A stretch of 64,000 bases of DNA from CAYJHC01 sp964369465 (GCA_964369465.1 CAYJEX010000001.1:1-64000); one strand, 5' to 3'; numbered from the stretch's first letter, positions 27,076-36,995 are shown. Notes: generated from the sequence alone by a model not told the origin. Made by a program: numbers and translations.

Positions 27076-28359
27076 TTACGCTTCGTCTGCCTCGATAGAT
27101 ATTTCCTCAATAACAAGGTTAATCTCTATTGCTTTTTTTCCATCTGATTTTGTAACTCTACATTTAATAAGCTTGTTTATATTTATTTCTTCAAACTTAT
27201 CTCCTTTTTGAGGTAATTTATCTAAGTTTTTAACAACCCATCCATTTACTGTGGTTGAGTCAAACTTTTCGTCCAATTCCAGCTCAAAGTACTCAAATAC
27301 TTTTTCCAAATTTGAATTTGCAAGGACTCTGTAGCTACCATTTTGAAGTTTTGTTATTTCCTCAGAAAGAACCATATCGTGTTCATCGTATATTTCTCCA
27401 ACAATTTCTTCTATAATATCTTCCATTGTAACAAGCCCTGCGGTTCCACCATATTCGTCAACTACTATTGCAATATGTGTTTTTACTTCTTGCATTTTTC
27501 TAAGTAAATTTGCGATTTTAATTGAGTTAGCAACATAAACAACAGGTTTAATGAAGTCTGCTATATTATTCTTATTATTGTAATAAACATAGTTATAAAA
27601 GTCCTTTTGATTCAGAACACCCAATATATTATCTAAGTCATCTTCATATACTGGCAACCTTGAAAATCCCGTTTCTCTAAATAACTTTGCAATCTCTTCT
27701 TCCTCTTCGTCGTTTTCTATTGCTTTAATATCTACTCTAGGTGTAAGTACATCTTCCGCAACAAATTCATTAAAACTTATTGCATTTTGTATAAGTGCTC
27801 CTTGTTCCTCCTCAATGCCCCCTTCAGATTTCGCCTCTTCAACTATTGTAATAAGCTCTTCCTCTGTAATCCCTGTATCTCCATTTACTTTAAATAATTT
27901 TTTTATGATGTTCTTGACTCCCGAAAAAAAGATAATAAATGGTGTAAGTATAACCATTATCACTTTAATTATAGGTGCCGAAAACAAGCTGAAACTTTCG
28001 GGAACTTCTTTTGCTATCCCTTTCGGTGATATCTCTCCAAAAATAAGTACTACAATTGTTGTCACTACAGTAGCAACTGTTGCTCCATAGTCACCTAGCA
28101 ATTCGACAAACATGACAGTTGCAACTGCTGTCATAGCAATATTTACAATATTATTTCCAATTAATATTGTTGATAGCAATTTGTCATAATCATTTGCAAG
28201 ATTGAGCGCAAGTTCTGCTCTTTTATTTCCTCTATCTGCTAAATTCTTTAATTTTATTTTATTTACTGATGTAAAAGCTGTTTCTGTTCCCGAAAAATAT
28301 GCTGACATCATAACTAAAATAATGAGTGTAATTGCTTCTCCTGTATAACTTGTATCCAT
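27076..28359 (-). CDS. CNNM/CBS-domain protein (HlyC/CorC, hemolysin-like)
   Basis: The order is four membrane helices of the CNNM (DUF21) transmembrane domain (residues 1-165, with FSGTETAFTSVN and FGEISPKGIAKE), a tandem CBS pair (about 190-320, with TPRVDIKAI and VDEYGGTAGLVTMEDIIEEIVGEI) and a CorC_HlyC C-terminal domain. Members are thought to take part in magnesium or cobalt efflux; the hemolysin name is historical. It lies between secA and the aspartate kinase gene with gaps under 50 bases. Confidence 0.92.
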   Translation of the reverse strand: MDTSYTGEAITLIILVMMSAYFSGTETAFTSVNKIKLKNLADRGNKRAELALNLANDYDKLLSTILIGNNIVNIAMTAVATVMFVELLGDYGATVATVVTTIVVLIFGEISPKGIAKEVPESFSLFSAPIIKVIMVILTPFIIFFSGVKNIIKKLFKVNGDTGITEEELITIVEEAKSEGGIEEEQGALIQNAISFNEFVAEDVLTPRVDIKAIENDEEEEEIAKLFRETGFSRLPVYEDDLDNILGVLNQKDFYNYVYYNNKNNIADFIKPVVYVANSIKIANLLRKMQEVKTHIAIVVDEYGGTAGLVTMEDIIEEIVGEIYDEHDMVLSEEITKLQNGSYRVLANSNLEKVFEYFELELDEKFDSTTVNGWVVKNLDKLPQKGDKFEEININKLIKCRVTKSDGKKAIEINLVIEEISIEADEA

Positions 28360-28380
28360 TTTTTCTCCTGTTTCGATATA

Positions 28381-29691
28381 TTATCCTACAAAAGCCTTAT
28401 ATATGGCTTTTATCGATTTTTCAAAATCTTCTTCTTCAACTCCAACAATAATATTCAATTCACTTGAACCTTGATCTATCATTCGTATGTTTACATCAGC
28501 ACTTGCAAGTCCCGCAAAAAGTTTTGCTGACACACCTTTTCTAAAATGCATCCCATATCCAACAGTTGCGATAAGTGCCATGTCATTTACTATTTCTATT
28601 GAATCAGGTTTTAGAATTGCATTAATTGACTCTATCACATCGTCTAAACGATCAGCTAGCTCTTCTTTACTTATTATAGCTGACATTGTATCAATTCCAC
28701 TAGGAACATGCTCTAGGCTTATCCCCAGTTCTTCAAACACCCCTCCAAGTTTTCTAACGAATCCCCTTTCTCCTGTCAGTTTATTTTTGTATAAAGTTAT
28801 AACTACAAATCCTTTTTTACCTGCAATTCCTGTAATAATTTCATCTTTTATTTCTTGTGAAGGCTCAGCAGTAATCATAGTGCCTTGATCTTCTGGTTTA
28901 TTTGTATTTCTTATATTGATAGGTATTCCTGCCATTTTTGCAGGATAAATTGCATCCTCATGTAAGACAGAGGCTCCCATATATGAGAGTTCTCTCAGCT
29001 CCTTGTATGAAATTTGTTCAATGCTCTTAGGATTATTTACAATTCTTGGATCCGCCATCAAAAACCCTGATACATCCGTCCAATTTTCATATACTTTAGC
29101 TTTAAGTGCCCTTGCAACAACAGCGCCAGTTACGTCTGATCCACCTCTACTAAATGTAACGATTTCTCCTTCTTCATTGCTCCCATAAAATCCTGGAAGA
29201 ACTGCTCCTTCTGTATTACTAAGGGCTTCAGATAAAGCTTTATTCGTTTCTTTCTCCATCAATTTTCTTTTATGGTTAAATATAATTAATCCCTGCGTAT
29301 CAATAAAGTCTCTCCCTAGATATGCTGCAATTAATTTTGCGTTTAAGTACTCGCCTCTACTTGCCATATAATCAGCTGTCGTGCCTTCATCTAACCTTTT
29401 TTTAATTATGTTCAATTCGGCTTTCATGTTTATATCCACATTAAGATCTTTTTCGAGTTCTAAAAATCTATCAGAAAGTGTTTGGAAATGTTCTTCGTAC
29501 GCAAAATTCTGTTCTCTACTGCTATGGCACGCATACAGTAGGTCTGTTACTTTGACGTCTTTATCAAACCTCTTACCTGGAGCAGAAACAACAACAACTT
29601 TTCTATTTTTGCTCGCATTTACAATGTTTTCTATTTTTTTTATTTGCTCTGCACTAGCCGCAGAGGATCCTCCAAATTTTGCTACTTTCAC
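28381..29691 (-). CDS. lysC: Aspartate kinase
   Basis: This enzyme phosphorylates aspartate, the entry to lysine, threonine and methionine. N-terminal KFGGSSAASA is the kinase signature, FSRGGSDVTGAVVA and NWTDVSGFLMADPRIV follow, and the C-terminal 130 residues hold two ACT domains for feedback control. The 436 residues fit a monofunctional kinase. The start is GTG, five bases after AAAGGG. It is directly downstream of metK, so both probably share a transcript serving methionine and SAM supply. Confidence 0.94.
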   Translation of the reverse strand: MKVAKFGGSSAASAEQIKKIENIVNASKNRKVVVVSAPGKRFDKDVKVTDLLYACHSSREQNFAYEEHFQTLSDRFLELEKDLNVDINMKAELNIIKKRLDEGTTADYMASRGEYLNAKLIAAYLGRDFIDTQGLIIFNHKRKLMEKETNKALSEALSNTEGAVLPGFYGSNEEGEIVTFSRGGSDVTGAVVARALKAKVYENWTDVSGFLMADPRIVNNPKSIEQISYKELRELSYMGASVLHEDAIYPAKMAGIPINIRNTNKPEDQGTMITAEPSQEIKDEIITGIAGKKGFVVITLYKNKLTGERGFVRKLGGVFEELGISLEHVPSGIDTMSAIISKEELADRLDDVIESINAILKPDSIEIVNDMALIATVGYGMHFRKGVSAKLFAGLASADVNIRMIDQGSSELNIIVGVEEEDFEKSIKAIYKAFVG

Positions 29692-29714
29692 TTTTTCCCT
29701 TTCTAGCTTCTATA

Positions 29715-30911
29715 TTATATTTTAGCTTCTTTTACTTTTTCTTTAAGCACTTCTATCTTATCTGTCTTTTCCCATGCAACGCCTAGATCTTCTCTTCCCA
29801 TATGTCCATATGCTGCCAGTTGTCTATATATTGGTTTTTTTAAACCTAAATCTTTAATAATAGATGCTGGTCTTAAGTCAAACACTTCCTTAACAATATT
29901 TGAGATCTTTTGGTCGCTAACTATTCCTGTATTAAACGTGTCAATCATTATAGATACCGGTCTTGATACACCTATTGCATACGCAAGTTGAATTTCGCAT
30001 TTTGATGCAAGCCCCGCTGCAACGATATTTTTTGCAACATATCTTGCAGCATATGCAGCCGATCTATCGACTTTGGAAGGATCTTTGCCGCTGAAAGCTC
30101 CACCTCCATGTCTTGAATAACCTCCATAAGTATCTACAATTATTTTTCTACCAGTAAGACCTGAGTCTCCTTGAGGTCCCCCTATTACAAATCTTCCTGT
30201 TGGATTCACAAAATACTTTGTTTCATTGTCAAGTAGCTCATCAGGAATGATTTTCTTTATTACTTTATCAATCATGTCTTTTCTTATAGTATCATTATCG
30301 GTATTAGCATCATGTTGAGTTGAAATCAAAACAGTATCTATTCTCTTCACTTTCCAGTTTTCATCGTATTCTACAGTTACTTGTGTTTTTCCATCAGGTC
30401 TAAGATATGGCACCTCTTCATTTTTTCGCACTTTAGTTAATTGCTTTGCTAATTTATGTGCAAGAAGAATTGGCATTGGCATAAGTTCTGGCGTCTCATC
30501 ACATGCAAAGCCAAACATTATTCCTTGATCTCCTGCTCCTGTCTCCTCTTCGTCATGGCTTAGCTCTCCCTCTTTATATTCTAACGCCTTATCCACTCCC
30601 ATAGCAATATCCGAAGATTGTTCATCTATACTCGTAATTACTGCACAAGTATTTCCATCGAACCCGTAATCACTTTTTGTGTATCCAATATCACAAATAA
30701 CTTCTCTTGCTATCTTTTTTATATCTACATAACAATTTGTTTTTATTTCTCCCATTACCATCGCATATCCCGTATTTACTGTAGTTTCCGCTGCCACTCT
30801 ACTATTTGGGTCTTCTGCTAGCATTGCATCTAGTATTGCATCCGAAATCTGATCACATATCTTATCTGGATGTCCTTCTGTAACTGATTCTGATGTAAAT
30901 AATCTTCGCAT
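29715..30911 (-). CDS. metK: S-adenosylmethionine synthetase
   Basis: MetK makes SAM from methionine and ATP. The motifs TSESVTEGHPDKICDQISDAILD, GAGDQGIMFGFACDETPELMPMP split around the ATP site, and GGAFSGKDPSKVDRSAAYA are complete. Length 398 is standard. It starts at ATG after AGAGGA. I found no SAM riboswitch in the leader. Confidence 0.98.
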   Translation of the reverse strand: MRRLFTSESVTEGHPDKICDQISDAILDAMLAEDPNSRVAAETTVNTGYAMVMGEIKTNCYVDIKKIAREVICDIGYTKSDYGFDGNTCAVITSIDEQSSDIAMGVDKALEYKEGELSHDEEETGAGDQGIMFGFACDETPELMPMPILLAHKLAKQLTKVRKNEEVPYLRPDGKTQVTVEYDENWKVKRIDTVLISTQHDANTDNDTIRKDMIDKVIKKIIPDELLDNETKYFVNPTGRFVIGGPQGDSGLTGRKIIVDTYGGYSRHGGGAFSGKDPSKVDRSAAYAARYVAKNIVAAGLASKCEIQLAYAIGVSRPVSIMIDTFNTGIVSDQKISNIVKEVFDLRPASIIKDLGLKKPIYRQLAAYGHMGREDLGVAWEKTDKIEVLKEKVKEAKI

Positions 30912-31028
30912 TTTATCCTCTTTTCTTATACTATGTTATTGCATTGCCTGCAATAGTAATTTTAATTTCGCGAACCACATTTGTCTAACTTTTCCACTAG
31001 ATTAATTATATCTTTTTTGAAGTGTAGT

Positions 31029-31051
31029 GGCAAGTGAGACAGCACTTGGCC
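31029..31051. repeat. Hairpin between uvrC and metK
   Basis: GGCAAGTG and CACTTGGCC form an eight-pair stem with one bulged base and a short loop. On the plus strand a T-run lies about 12 bases on; on the minus strand there is none. It lies in the 250-base gap after uvrC. It might be a terminator or a leader element of metK. Confidence 0.35.
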
Positions 31052-31160
31052 TCTTCATCTTGTTTTTTTCATTAAGTACTTTTGTTTGATATTTTTGTTT
31101 TTGCTATTCGATATATTTATTTATATTTGAATCTTTTTCTCGATTTATTTCTCAATATTC

Positions 31161-33161
31161 TCAATCCAATTGTTTTTCTTTATTAAAATACATATATATT
31201 TTTTCTGCATCTGCTATTGTAATGCCATTAACTTGTTTGATCTCTTCTAACGTAGCCTTTTTCAAGTCCTTTACTGATCCAAAATGGTTTAAGAGAAAGT
31301 TTCTTTTTACTTTCCCAATTCCATTTATTTTTTCCAGTTCCGATTTTACAGCAGATTTACCTCTTACCGCTTTATGATAGTTTATTGCAAACCTATGAAC
31401 TTCTTCTTGAATATTCCCTATATAAGAAAATAGGAATTGGTTTTCTTTTAATACATATTCTTCAATTTCTCCTTTTGGATTTCTCCAAACTAGTTTTTCT
31501 GTTCTATGCTTGTTATTTTTTGCCATTCCAACTAATTTTATTTTTTTTAGTTGCTCCTCTAAATCTATATCGCTATCGTCTATATATATCTCTCTCACTT
31601 CTATACTAGTTCCACTATTAAGTTGTCCTTGGTTTTTTTCGTCAGGTGATGCTTTAGGAGATCTTTCTTTATGAGACATGGCTATACATGCCTGTAATAC
31701 TTTTTCAGCCACTTCCAAATGTCCTTTGCCACCATCTAAAAATATTATGTTAGGAAGTGGCAAAAATGCCTTATCTCCATCCAATGCTCTCTTCAATCTT
31801 CTGAATAGAATTTCTTGAGTAGAACCATAGTCATCAGATCCTACACCACTTTCTGGAACAGTTTTAACTTTGAATTTCCTATATTTATTTTTTTGTGGTT
31901 TCAATCCTTTAAAAACAACCATGCCTCCTACAGAATCAGAACCAAATGTATTGGAAATGTCGAATGATTCTACTTGAGTTCCAATTGAAAAGTCTGCGAA
32001 TATGCTAAGTTCATTCGTAAGTTTTTTTTCTCTTTCCTGTTCTTTTTTTATCTTTTCGTCAAGCTCTTTTCTTTGATTTTCTAAATCTTCTTTTGCCAAG
32101 AGCATAAGTGCTCTACAATTTCCTTTCTGTGGTGAATAAATCACAACTTTTCTCCCCCACAAATCGCCTAAATACTCTTGTAGCATATCAATATCTTTCT
32201 GATAAAAATTGTTCATCTTATCAATGAGTATTTCTTTTGGTCCTTGTCTCTCTTTGCCATAGTGTTGTCTTATAAATTCTAACACCACTTCGTCCTTTTC
32301 ATTCTCAAACGACATGGTAGAATTCATGATATATGTTTGTCTATCAAGAAGCTTTCCCTGTATCACAGAATAAACTATAACTTTGCCATTATCTCCGTTC
32401 AAAACTACATCTATGTCTTCCTTGCTATTTATTAATACACTTTGCTTCTCTCTTATCGCCATTGCAGCGTGCAAATAGTCTCTATATCTTAGTGCCTCCT
32501 CATAATTTAAGTTCTCCGATGCAGAGTTCATTCTTTCTTCTAAAAAAGCATCCACTGATTTGTCTTTGCCCTTCAAGAAGTCCATTATATCTTTAATCAC
32601 ATAACCATATTCTTCCTCTGTAATTTTATTTTGGCAAATTCCTTTACATTTCTTGATATGAAAATTTAAACATGGCTTTGTTCCTGTTTGAAAGTCCGAA
32701 CGAGTACATTTTTTTGTTGGAAAAATCTGATTTACCAAATCAATCGTTCTGTTAACTGAACCTGTATCGCTGTATGGTCCGAAAAATGTGTCTTGTCCTT
32801 TTTTGTGTTCTCTCGTTTTTATAACCCTGGGAAATTTTTCCGAAGTTGTGATTTTTATATATGGGTATGTTTTGTCATCTTTAAGGAGAATGTTATATTT
32901 CGGTGTGTGTTTTTTTATTAAGTTGGATTCAAGGATAAACGCTTCCATCTCAGTTCCAGTCGCAATGTAAGAAAAGTCATCAATATTTTTTACTAATGAC
33001 TTTGTTTTGTTATCCAAATTTCTACTGTCTTGAAAATACTGTCTAACTCTATTATTCAAATTTATTGCTTTTCCTACATAAATCACTTTCCCAAGTTCAT
33101 CTTTGAATAAGTATACTCCTGCTGATTTTGGCAAAGCTTTTAAGTTTTCTTTATTAATCAT
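31161..33161 (-). CDS. uvrC: Excinuclease ABC subunit C
   Basis: UvrC makes the 3' and 5' incisions in nucleotide excision repair. The GIY-YIG domain opens the protein (SAGVYLFKDELGKVIYVGKAINL), the cysteine motif CTRSD...CLNFHIKKCKGIC follows near 160, the UVR helix near 205, the RNase H-like nuclease DISNTFGSDSVGGMVV, and a C-terminal helix-hairpin-helix pair (INGIGKVKRNFLLNHFGS). At 666 residues it is longer than the usual 600-620. The extra part is a charged insertion near residues 490-533, inside the RNase H domain. The start overlaps the end of the upstream carboxypeptidase gene by eight bases. Confidence 0.96.
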   Translation of the reverse strand: MINKENLKALPKSAGVYLFKDELGKVIYVGKAINLNNRVRQYFQDSRNLDNKTKSLVKNIDDFSYIATGTEMEAFILESNLIKKHTPKYNILLKDDKTYPYIKITTSEKFPRVIKTREHKKGQDTFFGPYSDTGSVNRTIDLVNQIFPTKKCTRSDFQTGTKPCLNFHIKKCKGICQNKITEEEYGYVIKDIMDFLKGKDKSVDAFLEERMNSASENLNYEEALRYRDYLHAAMAIREKQSVLINSKEDIDVVLNGDNGKVIVYSVIQGKLLDRQTYIMNSTMSFENEKDEVVLEFIRQHYGKERQGPKEILIDKMNNFYQKDIDMLQEYLGDLWGRKVVIYSPQKGNCRALMLLAKEDLENQRKELDEKIKKEQEREKKLTNELSIFADFSIGTQVESFDISNTFGSDSVGGMVVFKGLKPQKNKYRKFKVKTVPESGVGSDDYGSTQEILFRRLKRALDGDKAFLPLPNIIFLDGGKGHLEVAEKVLQACIAMSHKERSPKASPDEKNQGQLNSGTSIEVREIYIDDSDIDLEEQLKKIKLVGMAKNNKHRTEKLVWRNPKGEIEEYVLKENQFLFSYIGNIQEEVHRFAINYHKAVRGKSAVKSELEKINGIGKVKRNFLLNHFGSVKDLKKATLEEIKQVNGITIADAEKIYMYFNKEKQLD

Positions 33162-34452
33162 TTCTTCTTTTTTTTCTTTTTCTTCTTCTATCTTTCGGCG
33201 CTTTCAATTTTAATATAATAAATAACAATATTGCCATAATAGCAATTACACATATAATCATGAAAGTTGCATCTGATATTCCTATCGCTGTCCATGGTCC
33301 TCCCACTTCTACATCTCTGCTTGCAAGCAACGGAGTCTCCCCCATTTTGATATCTCCTGCATACGTTACAACAGTTCCCACCTGCTGCCCTTTTGCTACT
33401 GGAGCTTCTATATCCTCATATACAACAACTTCATACCATGCTTCTTTAACTGACATATCTTTTGGTATTGTTGCGTAAAGCCCATCTGTTACAGCCATTA
33501 TTTTTAACGTAGAACCTCTTTTGACATGAACCTTCTCTATATCTTCGTCTGCTTCTTTTAAAAGAATTGTTTGATAATTTGAAAATCCGTATTCCAAAAG
33601 CCCTAAACTATCAGCAAATCTATCTTCTGATTCCTCTCCTCCAATTGTAACAGCAATCACTTCCATTCCATTTTGTTCTGCATAATTCACGAGATTAAAG
33701 CCAGAAGTAGTTGTATAGCCTGTTTTGCCTGCAACATAATAAGGCACTTTGAGCGATATTTCTTCCCCACCTATTTCTATAATATCATCACTATCTGCAC
33801 TTAATAGTTGATTAGAATTTGTCATTTTTCTAGCATCAGATTTATTTGTCGCTTCTATCGTGTGCTTTTCAGACGACATTATTTCCATCAACAAATCATA
33901 TTCCGTAGCTCCTTTCATAATCAACATCAAGTCTGAAGCTGTAGTATAGTGATCTGAAAAATGCATTCCCGACGCAGAGACAAAGTTGCTGCTATTCGCC
34001 CCCAATTCTTTCGCTTTTTCGTTCATCAATTTTGCGAATTCTTCATAGCTTCCTGAAATTTCTTCTGCCATTACATAACAAGCATCGTTAGCCGACACAA
34101 CCAAAATTCCCCACAACATTTCCTCTACAGTAAGCACTTCACCAGCCCGCAAGTTCATATTGCTTTCGTTTCCCATTTCAGGTACTTTGTGCACAGTAAT
34201 TTCTTGATTCAATTCCATGTTATCCATTATTACCATTGCGGTTATCAGTTTCGTTGTGCTAGCAGGATATATTTTTTTATTTTCATCTATACTATATAAT
34301 ACAGTATTCGATTTAAGTTCTATTAAGTATACTGCCTCTGACGTTATTTCTAAATCTTCCTCTGTAATTGCACTAACACAAAATGTATTGCCTACTAATA
34401 GGAACATTCCCATCAATATTACGACTATTTTTTTTGCATATCTATTTTTCAT
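33154..34452 (-). CDS. D-alanyl-D-alanine carboxypeptidase (S11)
   Basis: A signal peptide ends near residue 28. The penicillin-binding motifs are complete: SxxK as PASTTKLI, SxN as SANDA, and KTG as AGKTGYTTTSG. After a PBP5-type C-terminal domain, a hydrophobic segment (about 400-420) and a basic tail anchor it to the outer face of the membrane. It trims the terminal D-alanine from peptidoglycan stems. The length of 432 and the anchor fit DacF/DacB types. The GGGGGA site is well spaced. Confidence 0.93.
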   Translation of the reverse strand: MKNRYAKKIVVILMGMFLLVGNTFCVSAITEEDLEITSEAVYLIELKSNTVLYSIDENKKIYPASTTKLITAMVIMDNMELNQEITVHKVPEMGNESNMNLRAGEVLTVEEMLWGILVVSANDACYVMAEEISGSYEEFAKLMNEKAKELGANSSNFVSASGMHFSDHYTTASDLMLIMKGATEYDLLMEIMSSEKHTIEATNKSDARKMTNSNQLLSADSDDIIEIGGEEISLKVPYYVAGKTGYTTTSGFNLVNYAEQNGMEVIAVTIGGEESEDRFADSLGLLEYGFSNYQTILLKEADEDIEKVHVKRGSTLKIMAVTDGLYATIPKDMSVKEAWYEVVVYEDIEAPVAKGQQVGTVVTYAGDIKMGETPLLASRDVEVGGPWTAIGISDATFMIICVIAIMAILLFIILKLKAPKDRRRKRKKRRND

Positions 34453-34466
34453 ACAATTCCCCCATT

Positions 34467-34511
34467 CGATTCAAATTATCAGAGCTATTACTTAACTTAC
34501 GATTTGAATCG
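34467..34511. repeat. Inverted repeat upstream of the carboxypeptidase
   Basis: CGATTCAAAT and ATTTGAATCG are perfect ten-base arms 25 bases apart, just upstream of the carboxypeptidase ribosome site. A related AATTCAAATTGC occurs nearby. It could be a leader hairpin or a regulator site. Confidence 0.4.
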
Positions 34512-34568
34512 CACATAGAATTTTTTTGTAATTATTTTATAGTCTTTTAATTCAAATTGCGAAGCCTT

Positions 34569-35795
34569 TTACATATCAACATTAAAGAAAAAATCAGCTA
34601 GTTCATATCCACTACCGAATTTTATACCTTTTTCTCCACTTGCTTCTGAAAAAGAATTCGTTTCATTTCCTTCAAGCATCGGCATTTTTCCTTTTGCCCT
34701 ATATAACACAAAAGGAACTGGGTCTGATGAATGAGTTCTTATTTTTATCGGTGTTCTATGGTCAGGAACAATTAATATCGAAAATTCTTCATTGCTTTCT
34801 TCAAGGAATTCAAAGACCGGTTTAAGTATTTTTTGATCTATATGGTTAAGACTTTCTAGCTTGCCTTCTAAATCCCCTTGATGTGAACATTCATCAGGAG
34901 CTTCCACATGCATATATACAAAGTCTAATCCGTCTCTAAAACATTTAATGGCTTCCCTTGCTTTTCCGTCGTAATTTGTCTGGAGTGTTCCCGTTACACC
35001 CTCTACATCTGGTGCGTTCAACCCTGCACAAATTGCGATGCCTTTTATTAAATCCACGGCAGAAATAGCAGCACCTGTTATCCCATATTTTTCTTTAAAT
35101 GAATTTAAGCTTGGCTTTTTCCCTTCTCCCCAAATCCACATTGAGTTTGCTGGATTTTTCCCTTCTTCAATTCTCTTTATGTTTATTGGATGGTCTTTTA
35201 ATATTTCATAGCTTCTCTTCATCATATCTGTAATAAACTGCGCACCATTGCCTTTTGGTAAATGATCCCCTGCTCTTTTATCTAGTTGGTCATGAGGTGG
35301 TGTTAATTCATATTCCAAATTTCCATTAGCAACAATCATACAATGCCTGTAACTTACACCTGTATAAAGCTTGATTTCATCTGTTTCAATTTCTTTTTTC
35401 AATGTTTTGATAAGAACATCTGCTTCTTCCGTACTAATGTCTCCAGAGCTATGATCTTTAATTATCAAATCATCATACTCTCCTACACCATCTAACGTTA
35501 TAAGATTTACTCTATATGATACATCCGTTTCTAGCATCTCAATCCCTATACTAGCAGCTTCCAACGGAGATCTTCCTGTCAGATACACAGAAGGATCGTA
35601 TCCCATTACAGATAGATTAGCAGCATCACTTCCAGGTGCTATTCCTTCCGGAATAGTTTGGACCATTCCAATCAAACTTTTTTTTGCAATATCATTTATC
35701 AAAGGAATATTTGCAACATCCAAAGGAGTTTTATCCTCTAAAGATTCAATTTTTTCGTCTCCCGCACCATCTGGTACTAGTATAAAGTATTTCAC
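34569..35795 (-). CDS. apgM: Cofactor-independent phosphoglycerate mutase, archaeal (ApgM) type
   Basis: This is a 408-residue alkaline-phosphatase-superfamily metalloenzyme. VPDGAGDEKIESL holds the first metal Asp, APGSDAANLSVMGYDP holds the nucleophile serine, TGRSPLEAASIGIE follows, and EAPDECSHQGD and VPDHRTPI supply late metal ligands. ApgM interconverts 2- and 3-phosphoglycerate. Some members of this family in bacteria are thought to be homoserine kinase substitutes, which would also make sense near aspartate kinase. It follows serC by 38 bases and begins at GTG after GGAAGG. 3-phosphoglycerate is also the precursor for serC/serA. Confidence 0.85.
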   Translation of the reverse strand: MKYFILVPDGAGDEKIESLEDKTPLDVANIPLINDIAKKSLIGMVQTIPEGIAPGSDAANLSVMGYDPSVYLTGRSPLEAASIGIEMLETDVSYRVNLITLDGVGEYDDLIIKDHSSGDISTEEADVLIKTLKKEIETDEIKLYTGVSYRHCMIVANGNLEYELTPPHDQLDKRAGDHLPKGNGAQFITDMMKRSYEILKDHPINIKRIEEGKNPANSMWIWGEGKKPSLNSFKEKYGITGAAISAVDLIKGIAICAGLNAPDVEGVTGTLQTNYDGKAREAIKCFRDGLDFVYMHVEAPDECSHQGDLEGKLESLNHIDQKILKPVFEFLEESNEEFSILIVPDHRTPIKIRTHSSDPVPFVLYRAKGKMPMLEGNETNSFSEASGEKGIKFGSGYELADFFFNVDM

Positions 35796-35833
35796 TGTTT
35801 TTCTTCCTTCCTTGTATGATTCTTATATTCTGC

Positions 35834-36919
35834 CTAGTTTTTTTCTTCGAATTTACGCATGAATTCTATTAGCTCATCTACACCATCTTCTGGCATTGCG
35901 TTGTATATGCTAGCTCTCATTCCTCCGATAGATCTATGTCCATTCAAATTATATAAATTTTGTTCCTTTGCTTCTGATACAAATTTCTTTTCGAGATCCT
36001 CATCTCCTATCACGAACACAACATTCATTTTCGACCTATCTTCTTCTTTAATTGGGCATTTATAAATTCTACTACTATCTATATACCCATAAAGTTTAGA
36101 TGCTTTTCTATTATTTATTTCTTCCATGGCATCAATTCCGCCCATGCTTATTATGTTTTTAAAAACTTCTCCAGCAACATAAATTGGAAAACAAGGTGGA
36201 GTGTTATATAAAGAATCATTCTCCATGTGAACTTTATAATCCAAATATGTTGGACAAGTTTCGCTCGCTCTACCTATCAAATCTTCTCTAATTATTACTA
36301 TAACAACTCCTGCTGGGGCGATGTTTTTTTGTGATCCTGCATATATTATTCCAAACTTTGAAACATCTATTCTATGAGACAATATAGAGGAAGACATGTC
36401 CGCAACAAGCGGGATATTACCTGTATCTGGTATATATGAATACGTTGTTCCATATATCGTGTTGTTATATGTAATATGAACGTAATCCGCATCCTCTCTA
36501 AAATCTTTCTTTTCTACCTTTGGAATATGTTTAAAAGTGTCCTCCTTAGATGATGCTACTACTTTTACATCTCCAAATTTTTTTGCTTCTTTATATGCTT
36601 TTTCTGCCCATGAGCCAGTAATTATATAGTCTGCTTTTTTTGATTTTACCATAAGGTTAAGAGGAACCATTGCAAATTGAAGCGTTGCTCCTCCTTGTAA
36701 GAATAACACTTTATAGTTATCAGGTATTTCCATAATTTCTCTTAGATTTGATTCCGCATCTTTTACTATTCCTTCAAATTCTTTTGATCTATGGCTCATT
36801 TCCATCACCGATTGTCCACATCCTTTGTAATTTGGTAACTCTCTTGCTACTTCTTCTATTACATTTAATGGCAGCATAGATGGTCCTGCCGAAAAATTAT
36901 ATCCTCTTTCTTTGCTCAT
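35834..36919 (-). CDS. serC: Phosphoserine aminotransferase
   Basis: SerC makes phosphoserine from 3-phosphohydroxypyruvate, with PLP. NFSAGPSMLPLNV opens the protein, QGGATLQFAMVPLNL and VHITYNNTIYGT line the cofactor site, and YAGSQKNIAPAGVVIVI carries the PLP lysine. HRSIGGMRASIYNAMP is the conserved C-terminal motif. The 361 residues are standard. It diverges from serA across a shared palindromic promoter, and apgM follows it. Confidence 0.97.
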   Translation of the reverse strand: MSKERGYNFSAGPSMLPLNVIEEVARELPNYKGCGQSVMEMSHRSKEFEGIVKDAESNLREIMEIPDNYKVLFLQGGATLQFAMVPLNLMVKSKKADYIITGSWAEKAYKEAKKFGDVKVVASSKEDTFKHIPKVEKKDFREDADYVHITYNNTIYGTTYSYIPDTGNIPLVADMSSSILSHRIDVSKFGIIYAGSQKNIAPAGVVIVIIREDLIGRASETCPTYLDYKVHMENDSLYNTPPCFPIYVAGEVFKNIISMGGIDAMEEINNRKASKLYGYIDSSRIYKCPIKEEDRSKMNVVFVIGDEDLEKKFVSEAKEQNLYNLNGHRSIGGMRASIYNAMPEDGVDELIEFMRKFEEKN

Positions 36920-36956
36920 TATTCTTCCCCTTTCAGAAATTTAATTTGTAACTTTT

Positions 36957-36995
36957 ATTATATCACTTTACTGTTTTATGGTAAAGTGATATACT
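36957..36995. promoter_or_regulatory. Symmetric divergent serC/serA promoter with palindrome
   Basis: A perfect 13-base inverted repeat (TATATCACTTTAC, 9 bases, GTAAAGTGATATA) at 36959-36993 holds two promoters. On the plus strand TTTACT (36967-36972), 17 bases, then TGATATACT. On the minus strand TTTACC, 17 bases, then TGATATAAT. Each -10 lies in one arm and each -35 overlaps the opposite arm, so only one polymerase could bind at a time. Confidence 0.6.

Noticed and set aside
30912..31160. A SAM riboswitch in the metK leader
   Set aside because: None of the SAM-I, SAM-II or SAM-III signatures could be found; only one hairpin of uncertain role.
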